Positions 43,505 to 53,804 of a DNA stretch of 64,000 nucleotides are shown piece after piece. The position numbers and the translations under genes were made by a program. This stretch comes from Methylobacterium sp. WL1 (GTDB taxonomy: Bacteria > Pseudomonadota > Alphaproteobacteria > Rhizobiales > Beijerinckiaceae). A model generated the notes under the pieces. The model saw only the letters and a program-made list of their open reading frames with translations. It was not told the origin of the DNA and made no database searches. The DNA lies in the NCBI RefSeq assembly GCF_008000895.1, contig NZ_CP042823.1, positions 4,672,501-4,736,500 of the forward strand. Reading direction: 5' to 3'. Each line of letters opens with the position of its first letter. The stretch's first letter is position 1.

Positions 43505-44524
43505 TCAGGCCGCGACCGCCGGTGCGGCCGCGTCGTCGTTGAGGTGGCAGGCGGCCAGATGGCCGGCGCCCACGGGATCGAGGCGGGGCTCCTCGACCCT
43601 GCAGCGGTCGAAGGCCTGCGGGCAGCGGGTGTGGAAGCGGCAGCCGGCGGGCGGGTTGATCGGGCTCGGGACGTCGCCCTTGAGTACGATGCGGGTGCGT
43701 CCGGCCCCGGGCTCGGGGATCGGGACCGCCGAGAGCAGGGCCTGGGTGTAGGGGTGCTTCGGGGCCAGGAACAGCGCCCGCCGCGGGCCGATCTCGACGA
43801 TCTTGCCGAGATACATCACCGCCACCCGGTGGGTCATGTGCTCCACGATGGCGAGGTCGTGCGAGATGAACAGCATCGCGAGGTCGAGCTCGCGCTGCAG
43901 GTCGCGCAGCAGGTTGACGATCTGGGCCTTCACCGAGACGTCGAGCGCCGAGACCGCCTCGTCGCAGATGATCAGGTCCGGCTCGGCGGCGAGCGCCCGG
44001 GCGATGCCGATGCGCTGGCGCTGGCCGCCGGAGAATTCGTGGGGCCAGCGCCCCAACGCCTCGCGCGGCAGGCCGACCCGCTCCATCAGGGCCGCGAGCT
44101 TCGCCTCGATGTCGGCCGAGCCCTTGGCCAGCCCGAAATTGCGGATCGGCTCGGCCAGGATCGCCCGCACCCGCATCCGCGGGTTGAGGGACGAGAACGG
44201 GTCCTGGAACACCATCTGCATCCGGCGGCGCAGGGGCCGCAGGGTGCCGGCCGAGAGGTCGTCGATGCGCCGGCCGGCCAGCACCACCTGCCCGGCGGTC
44301 GGCGTGTAGAGGCGCATCAGCGCCTTGGCGACCGTGGACTTGCCGCAGCCGGATTCGCCGACCAGCGACAGGGTCTCGCCCCGGTCCACCGTGAAGGACA
44401 GGCCGTCCACCGCCTTGAGCACCCGGGTCGACCGGCCGAACAGGCCGCCGCCGAGGGAAAAGTGTTTCTTGAGGTCATTGACCTCCAGCAGGGTGCGGGA
44501 TGTGGGCGCGGGGGTGACGCTCAT
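43505..44524 (-). CDS. dppF: Oligopeptide ABC transporter ATPase, DppF type
   Basis: A 339-residue ATPase with Walker [12 protein letters not shown] (56-64), [14 protein letters not shown], signature [15 protein letters not shown], Walker [16 protein letters not shown], and the oligo_HPY tail with the Cys pattern [14 protein letters not shown] and HLAACHL, which suggests an iron-sulfur site. ATG 44524 overlaps the dppD stop by four bases. It works with DppD to power uptake. The gene symbol denotes the family; the substrate need not be a dipeptide. Confidence 0.88.
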   Translation of the reverse strand: MSVTPAPTSRTLLEVNDLKKHFSLGGGLFGRSTRVLKAVDGLSFTVDRGETLSLVGESGCGKSTVAKALMRLYTPTAGQVVLAGRRIDDLSAGTLRPLRRRMQMVFQDPFSSLNPRMRVRAILAEPIRNFGLAKGSADIEAKLAALMERVGLPREALGRWPHEFSGGQRQRIGIARALAAEPDLIICDEAVSALDVSVKAQIVNLLRDLQRELDLAMLFISHDLAIVEHMTHRVAVMYLGKIVEIGPRRALFLAPKHPYTQALLSAVPIPEPGAGRTRIVLKGDVPSPINPPAGCRFHTRCPQAFDRCRVEEPRLDPVGAGHLAACHLNDDAAAPAVAA

Positions 44525-45534
44525 GCCGCGAGGGCGTCCTTGGGCGCGTAGTGACAGGCGGCGAGATGCGCGGGGGCCTTCGGCTCCAGGGCCGGGGCGT
44601 AGGCGCGGCACAGGTCGGTCACGTCCGGGCAGCGTCCGGCGAAGACGCAGCCCTCGATCCGCTGCTTCAGGCTCGGGACCATGCCGGGAATCTCGGCGAG
44701 CCGCTCGGTGGCGCCGTGCTCGACAGCGCCGAGCTTGGGTACGGCCCCCATCAGGCCGCGGGTGTAGGGATGGCGCGGCGCCCGGAACAGGTCGCGGACC
44801 GAGGCCTCCTCGACCTTCCGGCCGGCATACATCACCACCACCCGGTCGGCGACTTCGGCGACCACGCCGAGATCGTGGGTGATCAGCATGATCGCGGCGC
44901 CGACGCGATGCTTCAGGTCGCGCATCAGGTCGAGGATCTGGGCCTGGATGGTCACGTCGAGCGCCGTGGTCGGCTCGTCGGCGATCAGGAGCTTGGGCGA
45001 GCAGGCGAGCGCGATGGCGATCATCACCCGCTGGCGCATGCCGCCCGAGAGCTGGTGCGGGTATTCCCGCACCCGGCGCCCGGGCTCGGGGATGCCGACC
45101 AGCGTCAGCATCTCCACGGCCCGGGCCTCGGCCTCGCGCCGGCTCAGGCCCTGGTGCAGCCGCAGGGTCTCGCCGATCTGGCGGCCCACCGTCAGCACCG
45201 GGTTCAGGCTGGTCATCGGCTCCTGGAAGATGACGCTGATGTCGTTGCCGCGGATCTTGCGCATCGCGCGGGTCGGCAGGTCGAGGAGATTCGTCCCCTC
45301 GAACCGGATGGCGCCGGCGATGCTGGCCGGCGGCTCGGGCAGGAGGCGCAGGATCGACATCGCGGTCACCGACTTGCCGCAGCCGGATTCGCCGACGATC
45401 GCCAGGGTCTCCCCCGCCTGGATGGCGAAGGACACGCCGTCCACCGCCCGGTTCACCCCGTCGGGGGTGCGGAAGTGGACCTGCAGGCTCTCGATCGACA
45501 GGAGGGGGGTGCCGCTCACGCTGCTGGTCCTCAC
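44521..45534 (-). CDS. dppD: Oligopeptide ABC transporter ATPase, DppD type
   Basis: A 337-residue ATPase: Walker [15 protein letters not shown] (48-55), [14 protein letters not shown], signature [16 protein letters not shown], Walker [32 protein letters not shown], and the Cys-bearing tail [14 protein letters not shown] with [10 protein letters not shown] 45534 overlaps the dppC stop by four bases. Partner of DppF. Confidence 0.9.
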   Translation of the reverse strand: MRTSSVSGTPLLSIESLQVHFRTPDGVNRAVDGVSFAIQAGETLAIVGESGCGKSVTAMSILRLLPEPPASIAGAIRFEGTNLLDLPTRAMRKIRGNDISVIFQEPMTSLNPVLTVGRQIGETLRLHQGLSRREAEARAVEMLTLVGIPEPGRRVREYPHQLSGGMRQRVMIAIALACSPKLLIADEPTTALDVTIQAQILDLMRDLKHRVGAAIMLITHDLGVVAEVADRVVVMYAGRKVEEASVRDLFRAPRHPYTRGLMGAVPKLGAVEHGATERLAEIPGMVPSLKQRIEGCVFAGRCPDVTDLCRAYAPALEPKAPAHLAACHYAPKDALAA

Positions 45535-46505
45535 GCGTCTTTGGCCATGCGGGGGTCGAGGGCGTCGCGCAGGCCGTCGCCGACGAGGTTCACCGCGAGC
45601 ACCGTCATGGACAGGAAGATCGCCGGGAACAGGATGATGTAGAACTTCACCTGCCAGAGGGCCCGGCCCTCGGCCATGATGTTGCCCCAGGACGGCGTCG
45701 ACGGCGGCACGCCCGCGCCGATGAACGACAGGATCGCCTCGGTGATCATCGCGGAGGCGCAGATGTAGGTCGCCTGCACGGTCATGGGCGCCAGGGTGTT
45801 GGGCAGGATGTGGCGCCAGATGATCGCCGGCATGCGCGTGCCCGTGGTTACGGCGGCCTCGACATAGGGCTGCTCGCGCAAGGACAGCACGACGCCCCGG
45901 ACCAGCCGGGCGACCCGGGGGATCTCCGCGATGGTGATCGCCACGATCACGTTCTGGACCGAGCCGCGGGTGAGCGCCATCAGGGTGATGGCCAGCAGGA
46001 TCGGCGGGATCGACATCATGCCGTCCACGATCCGCATGACGATGCCGTCGAGCCAGCGCACCATCCCGGAGACGAGTCCGACCGCGAGCCCCGCCACCGA
46101 GGCGAGGAGCGCCACGGAAAAGCCGACCAGCAGCGAGACCCGGGCGCCGTAGACCACCCGCGAATAGATGTCCCGGCCGAGCATGTCGGTGCCGAACCAG
46201 TATTGGGCCGAGGGCACGCGGGTGCGCTTGGCCGGCGCCAGGGCGGTGGGATCGACGGTGCCGAGATAGGGCGCGAGCACCGCCATCAGGAACACCACGA
46301 GGAGCAGGCCCCCGCCGGCCACGATGGTCGGGTTGCGGCGCACATAGGTCCAGACCCGGCCCCGGCGCTTGCGGGCCGGGATCACGTCCGGCAGCGGCGT
46401 GGCGACGGCGAGCCCCGCGGGGGGCGGCCCCTTGTGCGGCGGGCCCTTGAGCGACGGGTCCGCGGCGCGCGACGGACCGGAGAGAGGCGCGACGGTCGCG
46501 GTCAA
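45531..46505 (-). CDS. dppC: Oligopeptide ABC transporter permease, DppC type
   Basis: A 324-residue permease with a proline-rich cytoplasmic N-terminus ([13 protein letters not shown]), a first span at [20 protein letters not shown], the conserved [19 protein letters not shown], and the EAA loop [18 protein letters not shown]. There is no ATG; TTG 46505 is the best start because it overlaps the dppB stop codon (TTGA) and keeps the whole leader. Membrane partner of DppB. Confidence 0.86.
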   Translation of the reverse strand: MTATVAPLSGPSRAADPSLKGPPHKGPPPAGLAVATPLPDVIPARKRRGRVWTYVRRNPTIVAGGGLLLVVFLMAVLAPYLGTVDPTALAPAKRTRVPSAQYWFGTDMLGRDIYSRVVYGARVSLLVGFSVALLASVAGLAVGLVSGMVRWLDGIVMRIVDGMMSIPPILLAITLMALTRGSVQNVIVAITIAEIPRVARLVRGVVLSLREQPYVEAAVTTGTRMPAIIWRHILPNTLAPMTVQATYICASAMITEAILSFIGAGVPPSTPSWGNIMAEGRALWQVKFYIILFPAIFLSMTVLAVNLVGDGLRDALDPRMAKDA

Positions 46506-47443
46506 TAGCGGATCCTCGGGTCGAGCAAGGTGTAGAACAGGTCGATGGCGAGGTTCACCAGCACGTAGACGAAGCTGAACAGCAGGACGACGCCCTGGAT
46601 GACCGGGTAATCGCGCCGCAGGATCGCATCGACCGTGAGGCGGCCGAGGCCGGGAATCGCGAACACCGTCTCGGTGACGACGGCGCCGCCGATCAGCAGC
46701 GCGATGCCGATGCCGATCACGGTGACGATCGGCACCGCGGCGTTCTTGAGGGCGTGGATGAACAGCACCGGCCCCTGCGCCAGCCCCTTGGCCCGGGCGG
46801 TGCGCACGTAATCCTGCTGCAGCACGTCCAGCATGGTCGCCCGCGTCACCCGGGCGATCAGCGCGATGTAGACGAGGCCCAGCGTCACCGCGGGCAGGAT
46901 CAGGTTCGCGAACCACGGCCATAGGCCCTGCTCGATCGGCGTGTAGCCCTGCACTGGCAGCCAGCCGAGTTCGAGGGCGAACACGTAGGCCAGCACGTAG
47001 CCGACCACGAAGACCGGCACCGAGAAGCCCATCACGGCGAGCCCCATGACCAGGCGGTCGATCAGGCTGCCGGCCTTCCAGGCCGCCACGACGCCGAGCG
47101 GCACCGCGACCACGACGGCCAGGATCAGGGTGACGAGCATCAGCGAGACGGTCGGCTGCACCCGCTGCCCGATCATCGTGGTGACCGGCAGGTTGGTGAA
47201 GATCGAGGTGCCGAGGTCCCCGTGCAGGATCTGCCAGGACCATTCGCCGAACCGGACCAGGAACGGCCGGTCGAGGCCGAGCGAGGCGCGGATGCGCGCG
47301 ACGTCGTCCGGTGTCGCCTGATCGCCCGCGATGATCGCGGCCGGATCGCCGGGGGCGAAGTAGAGGAGGCTGAAGACGAACAAGCCGACCACCGCCATCA
47401 CCGGGATGGTGGCCAGGATGCGCCTGCCGATATAGCCGAGCAT
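46502..47443 (-). CDS. dppB: Oligopeptide ABC transporter permease, DppB type
   Basis: A 313-residue permease: first span [41 protein letters not shown] and [17 protein letters not shown] in the periplasmic loop, and the EAA loop [18 protein letters not shown] near residue 205. It starts 16 bp after the dppA stop. Confidence 0.9.
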   Translation of the reverse strand: MLGYIGRRILATIPVMAVVGLFVFSLLYFAPGDPAAIIAGDQATPDDVARIRASLGLDRPFLVRFGEWSWQILHGDLGTSIFTNLPVTTMIGQRVQPTVSLMLVTLILAVVVAVPLGVVAAWKAGSLIDRLVMGLAVMGFSVPVFVVGYVLAYVFALELGWLPVQGYTPIEQGLWPWFANLILPAVTLGLVYIALIARVTRATMLDVLQQDYVRTARAKGLAQGPVLFIHALKNAAVPIVTVIGIGIALLIGGAVVTETVFAIPGLGRLTVDAILRRDYPVIQGVVLLFSFVYVLVNLAIDLFYTLLDPRIRY

Positions 47444-47459
47444 GGGACGCCTCCTGGCC

Positions 47460-49046
47460 TCAGGCCTTCGACACGCCCCAGGTGAACGGGATCGGCCCCT
47501 TCACGATGCCGGAGACGTTCTTGCGCCAGGCCTGGTAGCCGAGGAAGAACCCGGTCGGCACGTAGACCACGCCCTCGCAGGCGGCGGCGTTGACCTTGTC
47601 GATGGCGGCCTTCTCGGCGGCCGGGTCGGCCGCGTCGAACCACTCAGCGATGGCAGCCTCCACGGGCGGGACGTTGGGCCAGCCGAACCAGGCCTTGTCG
47701 CCGCTGGCCCGGACCGCGGGATAGCCCGCCGGATTGATGCAGTCGGCGCCCGCGTGCCAGGTGTGGAACATGTTCCAGCCGCCCTGGGACGGCGGCGCCT
47801 TGGACGCCCGGCGGGTGCCGGTGGTGCCCCAGTCGGTGGCGACGAAGTCGACGTTGAAGCCCATCTGCTTCAGCAGGTCGGCGGTGATGTCGCCCTGCGC
47901 CTTGGTGATCCCCTGGTCCTGCGCCACCACGCAGACGACGGGCTCCCCCTTGTAGCCGGCTTCCTTCAGCAGCTTCTGGCCGAGCTTGATGTCACCCTTT
48001 CCGACGCTGCCCCCGCCCGCCTCGGTGTAGAGCGGCGTGCCCGGCGTGAAGAAGCCCGGCAGCGTCTTCCATAAGGTGTCGTCGTCGCCAACGATCGCCC
48101 GCATGTAATCCTCCTGGCTCATGGCGGTCATGACGGCCTGGCGGATCTTCGGGTTGTCGAAGGGCGGATGCAGGTGGTTCATCCGGAACGACCCGACATT
48201 GCCCAGCGGGTCGGCGATGTCGACGTTGAGGTTGGCGTTCTTGCGCAGGAGCGGCACGAGGTCGGAGATGGGGTTCTCCCACCAGTCGACCTCGCCGTTC
48301 TGCAGGGCCGCCGACGCGGTGGCCGCGTCCGGCATGATCACCCACTCGACCCGGTCGACCAGGATGTGCTTGCCGCCCGCCAGCCACGAATTCGGCTCCT
48401 CGCGGGGCTTGTAGCCGGCGAATTTCTGGAACACGGCGCGCGCGCCCGGCACCCATTCGTTGCGCACGAAGGTCATCGGGCCGGAGCCGACATACTCGGT
48501 GATCTGCGTGAACGGGTCGGTCTTGGCGATCCGCTCCGGCATGATCAGGGCCATCGGGGCGTTGGTCTTGCCGAGCGCGTAGAGGAGCTTCGGAAACGGC
48601 TTCTTCAGGCGCCAGCGGAACGTCCGGTCGTCGACCGCGGCGAGGTCGTCCTGGATGCCCCGGATCATCAGGCCGATCGGGTCCCGGGCCATCCAGCGTC
48701 CGAGGCTCGCCACCACGTCCTTGGCCAGCACCGGCTCGCCGTCGTGGAAGGTCTGGCCGGGCCGCAGCCGGAAGGTCCAGGTCAGCTGGTCGCCCGAGAC
48801 CTCCTCGGATTCGACCATCTGGCGCTGCGGCTTCAGCTGGGCGTCGACGCCGTACAGCATGTCCCACACGAGGGTGCCGGCATTGCGCACCACGTATTGC
48901 GTGCCCCAGATCGGATCGAAATTGGCGAGGTTCGCCTGGGGCACGAAGCGCAGCACCTTGGCGCCCTGCGCCACGGCCGGCATCGCGACCTGCGGGGCGG
49001 CCAGCCCGAGTGCGGCCGAGCCCTTGAGGAACGTCCTGCGGTCCAT
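47460..49046 (-). CDS. dppA: Oligopeptide ABC transporter substrate-binding protein, DppA type
   Basis: A 528-residue periplasmic binding protein. The leader MDRRTFLKGSAALGLAAPQV is of the twin-arginine style seen in many family-5 binding proteins. Further marks are FRLRPGQTFHDGEPVLAKDVVASL, GSGPMTFVRNEWVPG, IRQAVMTAMSQEDYMRAIVG and LLKEAGYKGEPVV. It starts the dppABCDF-amidohydrolase operon. ATG 49046 is set by the leader. The ligand is unknown. Confidence 0.9.
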   Translation of the reverse strand: MDRRTFLKGSAALGLAAPQVAMPAVAQGAKVLRFVPQANLANFDPIWGTQYVVRNAGTLVWDMLYGVDAQLKPQRQMVESEEVSGDQLTWTFRLRPGQTFHDGEPVLAKDVVASLGRWMARDPIGLMIRGIQDDLAAVDDRTFRWRLKKPFPKLLYALGKTNAPMALIMPERIAKTDPFTQITEYVGSGPMTFVRNEWVPGARAVFQKFAGYKPREEPNSWLAGGKHILVDRVEWVIMPDAATASAALQNGEVDWWENPISDLVPLLRKNANLNVDIADPLGNVGSFRMNHLHPPFDNPKIRQAVMTAMSQEDYMRAIVGDDDTLWKTLPGFFTPGTPLYTEAGGGSVGKGDIKLGQKLLKEAGYKGEPVVCVVAQDQGITKAQGDITADLLKQMGFNVDFVATDWGTTGTRRASKAPPSQGGWNMFHTWHAGADCINPAGYPAVRASGDKAWFGWPNVPPVEAAIAEWFDAADPAAEKAAIDKVNAAACEGVVYVPTGFFLGYQAWRKNVSGIVKGPIPFTWGVSKA

Positions 49047-49527
49047 CGTGATCTCCCTGGCCGGCGGGATCTCGATCCCGGCCACCGGCCCGCACTCCGG
49101 GTGCGTCTGTGAATCGGTCGACGGAAGGACCCGGCCGTGTATCGCGGCCGGGGGAGGCTGGATTTTCACACGATCAGCAACATGCGCCAGTTCCCTGCTA
49201 CCGCAAGACGGTTTTGGGGGATCGAATTCCAGTTATCCGCATCCTGTTCGCGCACGGCCTCATCCGGCTGGATGGAGTCCGGCCGGGGACGCGGAGGGGC
49301 GGTGGAGGATCGGCGGTCATCGTGCTCACGCCGGCGACCTCGCAAGCCTCGCGCCACCGTGGGTGGAAGAGAATTCAAAATGCAGCGCGCGCCGGCCATG
49401 CACGGCGGGATCGCGGGATCGGAAGCGGGATTTCAGTGGGCTCGCCGCCTTCCGGCGGAGGCCCCGGGAAACCGGCTCCGCCCTGGACCCGCGAACGGTC
49501 TCGGACCTTTCGAGATCGGACCTTTCG
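49047..49527. other. Promoter region of dpp operon, otherwise empty
   Basis: A 481-bp gap between phaZ (stop at 49528) and dppA (start at 49046), both on the minus strand. It must hold the dpp promoter and the phaZ terminator. I saw no gene, strong hairpin or repeat. Confidence 0.5.
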
Positions 49528-50820
49528 TCAGCCCACCTGGCGCAGATGCGATCCGCGCGTCCGGGCTTCCGCCTGCTGGGCGCGGATGAAGGCGGCGATC
49601 CGCGGTGCGATGACGGTGCGGTAGCGGGAGCCGTTGAACACCCCGTAATGCCCGACGCCAGCCTGGAGATGGTACGCCTTGCGGGATTCGGGCAGGTTCG
49701 GCGTCAGGTCGAGGGCCGCCTTGGTCTGGCCGACCCCGGAGATGTCGTCGTTCTCGCCCTCCACCGCCAGGATGGCGCAGCGGCGGATCGCCCCGAGATC
49801 GACCGGGGTGCCGCGGTGACGCATCCGGCCCGTCGGCAGGTCATGGTCGACGAAGACCGTCTGAACGGTCTGCAGGTAGTATTCCGCGGTCAGGTCCATC
49901 ACCGCGAGGTACTCGTCGTAGAAGTCCCGGTGCTTCTCGGCCGAGTCGCCGTCGCCCTTCACCAGGTGGTCGAACATGTCGGAATGGGCGGTGACGTGGC
50001 GGTCGAGGTTCATTGCCATGAAGCCCGACAGCTGCAGGAAGCCGGGATAGACCCGGCGCCAGGCCCCCGGGAAGATCGGCGGCACCAGGCTGATCGTGTT
50101 GCGATCGAACCAGGTCTGGCCGCGCTCCTGGGCGAGGCAGTTCACCGCCGTGGGCGAGCGGCGGGTGTCGATCGGGCCGCCCATCAGGGTCATGGAAGCC
50201 GGCACCGCCGGGTCGCCCTCCCCTTGGCCGTCCTTGCTCTCCATCAGCGCCACCGCAGCTAGGACCGGCACCGCCGGCTGGCACACCGCCATGATGTGCA
50301 GGTCCGGCCCGAGCAGCGCGAACATCTCCTGCAGGTAGTCGATGTAGGTGTCGAGATCGAAGCGCCCCGCCGCGAGCGGCACCATCCGGGCATCGTTCCA
50401 ATCGGTGATGTAGACCCGGTGGTTCGGCAGCATCGCCTCCACGGTGCCGCGCAGCAGCGTGGCGTAGTGCCCCGACATCGGCGCGACGATGAGCAGCTTC
50501 GGCTCCGGCTCGGCGGGCGGGGTCAGGAAGGCCCGCTCGAACGCCACCAGCCGGCAGAACGGCCGCTCCCAGACGACCCGCTCGCTGACCGGGACCGCTG
50601 CGCCGTCGATCAGCGTCTCGGTGAACCCGAAGGCCGGCTTGCCGTAGCGGCGGGTGGCGCGCTCGAACATCTCGCAGCCCGCGCTGACCGCCCGGGCATA
50701 GGGTCCGTAGGCCAGGGGATTGCCGGGCATCTGGAGCGCGTGGCGGGTCAGGTCGGCGGCGAGCCGGGCCGGCGCCATCATGGCGCGGGCACCCTCGAAC
50801 ATCGCGTAAGCCAGAAGCAT
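49528..50820 (-). CDS. phaZ: Intracellular polyhydroxyalkanoate depolymerase
   Basis: A 430-residue cytoplasmic alpha/beta hydrolase that breaks down stored PHA granules. The catalytic nucleophile is Cys180 in HIMAVCQPAVPVLAA, the hallmark of PhaZ1-type intracellular depolymerases, which use Cys in place of Ser. Other marks are VAPMSGHYATLLRGTV, VYITDWNDARMVPLAAGRFDLDTY and the late His region GVGHYGVFNGSRYR. ATG 50820 begins a family-like MLLAYAMFEGAR. It diverges from regB, whose product could link storage turnover to redox state. Two phasin-type genes lie 9-10 kb away. Confidence 0.92.
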   Translation of the reverse strand: MLLAYAMFEGARAMMAPARLAADLTRHALQMPGNPLAYGPYARAVSAGCEMFERATRRYGKPAFGFTETLIDGAAVPVSERVVWERPFCRLVAFERAFLTPPAEPEPKLLIVAPMSGHYATLLRGTVEAMLPNHRVYITDWNDARMVPLAAGRFDLDTYIDYLQEMFALLGPDLHIMAVCQPAVPVLAAVALMESKDGQGEGDPAVPASMTLMGGPIDTRRSPTAVNCLAQERGQTWFDRNTISLVPPIFPGAWRRVYPGFLQLSGFMAMNLDRHVTAHSDMFDHLVKGDGDSAEKHRDFYDEYLAVMDLTAEYYLQTVQTVFVDHDLPTGRMRHRGTPVDLGAIRRCAILAVEGENDDISGVGQTKAALDLTPNLPESRKAYHLQAGVGHYGVFNGSRYRTVIAPRIAAFIRAQQAEARTRGSHLRQVG

Positions 50821-51035
50821 CGCCACCTCGCGTCCCGGGACTGCCGGCGGAGCGCCGACGGGCGAAAAGCCTGACGCAACCCGCGGTGACAGCCTAAGGT
50901 TCCACCCTGAACGATCGCGGAACATCCGCGCCCCGGGGCGACTTGCCCGTCACGACCCCGTCGGCTCGACGGGGCCGCACGTCTGCCCAAGCTCTGCGTC
51001 GGTGAGGATTCACCCGGCGCTGCATCGATGCACGC

Positions 51036-52421
51036 ATGCCCGACAGCAATCTCAACGGCCTCGTCCGCAACGCCCGGCACCTCCGGCTGGACACCTTCGT
51101 CCGCCTGCGCTGGCTCGCCATCACCGGCCAGAGCGCCGCCGTGGTCGGGGCGCAGTTCGGCCTGGGCCTGGCGCTGCCGTTCGGCTGGTGCTTCCTGGTG
51201 ATCGCCACCTCGTCCTGGCTGAACCTGGCCCTGCGCATCCGCTTCCCGGCGAGCTACCGCTTGAGCGACGATTCCGCGGCCCTGCTGCTGGCCTTCGACA
51301 TCGTGCAGCTCGCAGCGCTGCTGTTCCTCACCGGCGGCCTGCAGAACCCGTTCTCGCTGCTGTTCCTCGCCCCCGTGCTGATCTCCGCGACGGCGCTGCC
51401 GCCGGAGCGGACCCTGGCGCTCGGCCTGCTCGCCGTGGGGCTGGCGACGCTGCTCGCCCTGGTGCACCGGCCCCTGCCCTGGTTCTCGGACGGGCGGATC
51501 GAGTTGCCGTTCCTGTACGTCTCGGGGGTCTGGACCGCGATCCTGCTCGGGACCGCCTTCACGGGCGTCTACGCGTGGCGGGTCGCCGAGGAGACGCGGC
51601 TCCTCGCCCAGGCCCTGGCGGCCACCGAACTGGTGCTGGCCCGGGAGCAGCACCTGTCGCAGCTCGACGGTCTCGCGGCGGCGGCTGCCCACGAATTGGG
51701 CACGCCCCTCGGGACGATCATGCTGGTGACCAAGGAGCTGATCCGCCAGCTCGGGCCGACCGCCTCGCCGGCGGTGGCCGAGGATTTGAACCTGCTGCGC
51801 GAGCAGGTCGACCGCTGCCGAGGCATCCTGGGCAAGCTCACGTCCCTCGACGGCGACGGCGTCGGCTTCCTGGAGACGGTGACGTTCAGCCATCTCGTCG
51901 AGGAGCTGGTGGCGCCCCAGCGCGCGCTTGGCGCCGTGCTCGACATCTCCAGCCTGGGCGAAGGCCCGGAGCCCGCCTGCCGCCGCAACCCCGGGGTGAT
52001 GTTCGGCTTGGCCAACATACTCGACAATGCGGTCGACTTCGCCGATTCGCGCGTCACCGTGGAAGGCCGCTGGACCCAGGAGCGCGTCTGGATCGAGATC
52101 CGCGACGACGGTCCGGGTTTTTCCAGCGAGGTCCTGCTGCGGGCGGGCGAGCCCTACGTAACCACCCGCAGCGCCGACCGCGCGCAGACCGGCGGGACCG
52201 TCGGGGCCGGCCTCGGCCTCGGTTTGTTCATCGCCAAGACCCTGATCGAGCGCTCGGGCGCCCAGATCGCGCTGATGAACGTCTCGGCACCTGAGGCCCA
52301 TGGGGCGATCGTGCGCGTCTCCTGGGCCCGCCACATCTTCGAGCGGGGGGCAGCCCCGCGTCATTCGCCGGAACTCAATATCCACGCGCCCCTGCCCCCG
52401 GGCGATGTCGTCCCTATATGA
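51036..52421 (+). CDS. regB: Redox-sensing histidine kinase RegB/ActS/PrrB
   Basis: A 461-residue membrane kinase. Six N-terminal spans (about 28-185) include the ubiquinone-sensing GGLQNPF (100-106). The phospho-acceptor is His219 in AAAAHELGTPLGT, and the redox-active cysteine is Cys261 in VDRCRGILGKLTS. The ATPase part has LANILDNAVDF, IRDDGPGF and GTVGAGLGLGLF. RegB senses the quinone pool and activates RegA under reducing conditions; targets in related bacteria include carbon fixation, respiration, hydrogen and PHA genes. The response-regulator gene follows 58 bp downstream. ActS or PrrB are equivalent names. Confidence 0.93.
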   Translation: MPDSNLNGLVRNARHLRLDTFVRLRWLAITGQSAAVVGAQFGLGLALPFGWCFLVIATSSWLNLALRIRFPASYRLSDDSAALLLAFDIVQLAALLFLTGGLQNPFSLLFLAPVLISATALPPERTLALGLLAVGLATLLALVHRPLPWFSDGRIELPFLYVSGVWTAILLGTAFTGVYAWRVAEETRLLAQALAATELVLAREQHLSQLDGLAAAAAHELGTPLGTIMLVTKELIRQLGPTASPAVAEDLNLLREQVDRCRGILGKLTSLDGDGVGFLETVTFSHLVEELVAPQRALGAVLDISSLGEGPEPACRRNPGVMFGLANILDNAVDFADSRVTVEGRWTQERVWIEIRDDGPGFSSEVLLRAGEPYVTTRSADRAQTGGTVGAGLGLGLFIAKTLIERSGAQIALMNVSAPEAHGAIVRVSWARHIFERGAAPRHSPELNIHAPLPPGDVVPI

Positions 52422-52479
52422 GGATCAGACCAAGAACTGACCGAATAACGCCCTCACGAAAACCCGAAAGGAGTACCGG

Positions 52480-53079
52480 ATGCTGACGCAGCCCGGGACC
52501 ACGACAGCGATCGATCCTGCCGTGATCAACGAAGCCGATCCCCTCGCCGCCTTCACCGATCGCAGCCTGCTGATCGTGGACGACGACAAGCCGTTCTCGA
52601 CGCGGCTCGCCCGGGCCATGGAAAGCCGCGGCTACCACGTCCAGGTCGCCGATAGCGTGGCCGACGGCGTCTCAGCCGTCGAGGCTCGCCCCCCGGCCTT
52701 CGCGGTGATCGACATGCGGCTCGGCGACGGCAACGGCCTCGACGTGATCGCCCGCCTCAAGGAGCGCCGCCCCGAGGCGCGGGGCGTGATCCTGACCGGC
52801 TACGGCAACATCGCGACCGCCGTCACGGCGGTGAAGCTCGGCGCGTTCGACTACCTCGCCAAGCCCGCCGACGCCGACGAGATCCACGGCACGCTGATGG
52901 CGCAGCCGGGCGAGCGGGCCGACCCGCCCGAGAACCCGATGTCGGCGGACCGTGTCCGCTGGGAGCACATCCAGCGGGTCTACGAACTGTGCAGCCGCAA
53001 CGTCAGCGAGACCGCCCGGCGCCTGAACATGCACCGCCGGACCCTGCAGCGGATCCTGGCCAAGCGCGCGCCGCGCTGA
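52480..53079 (+). CDS. regA: Response regulator RegA/ActR/PrrA
   Basis: A 199-residue regulator: receiver domain (about 28-145) with phospho-acceptor Asp78 in FAVIDMRLGDGNG and acidic pair LIVDDDKPF, then a Fis-type helix-turn-helix at the C-terminus (NVSETARRLNMHRRTLQRILAKRAPR in outline). The MSADRVRWEHIQRVYE linker is highly typical of RegA. AAAGGAG lies six bases before the ATG. Cognate partner of the RegB kinase upstream; the pair probably is cotranscribed. Confidence 0.94.
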   Translation: MLTQPGTTTAIDPAVINEADPLAAFTDRSLLIVDDDKPFSTRLARAMESRGYHVQVADSVADGVSAVEARPPAFAVIDMRLGDGNGLDVIARLKERRPEARGVILTGYGNIATAVTAVKLGAFDYLAKPADADEIHGTLMAQPGERADPPENPMSADRVRWEHIQRVYELCSRNVSETARRLNMHRRTLQRILAKRAPR

Positions 53080-53199
53080 CGTCAGGGACCGGACGATCCC
53101 GGCTCCCGCGGTTGCATAGCCCCTCGCCTCTGGGCTAGCTGCGCGGGTCCCGGGATCATTTCGTTTCGGGGCCTCGCAATCGACCGGGAGACGGGTCTC

Positions 53200-53433
53200 G
53201 TGAACGGGCGCAACGCCATCACCATCGTGAGCATGATGGTCCTCGTCGGCACCGAGGTGTTCGCCGTCGCCATCGCGGCCGGCTGGGCGCTCGCCGGCCT
53301 GTTCGACCTGGGCGACCGGGTCGGCCACGTGCTGATGGGTCTGTTCAGCCTGTTCGCCGCCTGGATCATGCTCCAGCTCTGGCGCCGGGCGACCAGCATC
53401 GAGCCGATCCGCACCCGGGCCACGCCCCGCTAG
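53200..53433 (+). CDS. Small two-span membrane protein
   Basis: A 77-residue frame starting at GTG 53200 with GGGAGA upstream. Two hydrophobic helices (ITIVSMMVLVGTEVFAVAIAAGWALAG in outline, and VLMGLFSLFAAWIMLQLW) are joined by DLGDRVGH and end in a basic tail. It is probably an inner-membrane protein. Unrecognised family. It lies between regA and purS on the same strand. Confidence 0.65.
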   Translation: MNGRNAITIVSMMVLVGTEVFAVAIAAGWALAGLFDLGDRVGHVLMGLFSLFAAWIMLQLWRRATSIEPIRTRATPR

Positions 53434-53564
53434 CCGCCCCGTCCGTCCGACACGGCGTTCGACAGGCCGGCGGCCTTCCTGCTAGGGAACGCGCGATGGC
53501 CGCCCGTGTAACGACGCCGCGGGTCGCGCCCACGTTTTCGGCTGCGCGTGAGACCGGAAGATCC

Positions 53565-53804
53565 ATGAAAGCCCGTATCATCGTCACCCTGAAGACCGGT
53601 GTGCTGGACCCGCAGGGCAAGGCGATCGAGGCCGCGCTCCGGTCGCTGGGCGTCGAAGGCGTCGACAGCGTCCGGCAGGGCAAGGTGTTCGAACTCGAGG
53701 TCTCCGCCGCCGACGGCGCGGCCGCCGAGGCCACCCTGCGGACGGCCTGCGAGAAGCTGCTCGCCAACACCGTCGTCGAGAACTACGCGATCGAGATCCT
53801 CTGA
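53565..53804 (+). CDS. purS: Phosphoribosylformylglycinamidine synthase subunit PurS
   Basis: A 79-residue subunit with KARIIVTLKTGVLDPQGKAIEAAL at the N-terminus and VRQGKVFELEV, then ENYAIEIL at the end, all standard for PurS. It bridges PurQ and PurL in the ATP-dependent FGAM synthase step of purine synthesis. ATG 53565 gives the usual size. Its TGA overlaps the purQ ATG. purL is not in the window and purC is not upstream. Confidence 0.94.
   Translation: MKARIIVTLKTGVLDPQGKAIEAALRSLGVEGVDSVRQGKVFELEVSAADGAAAEATLRTACEKLLANTVVENYAIEIL

Noticed and set aside
42161..44551. A 796-codon open frame on the plus strand
   Set aside because: Antisense to the amidohydrolase and dppF genes.
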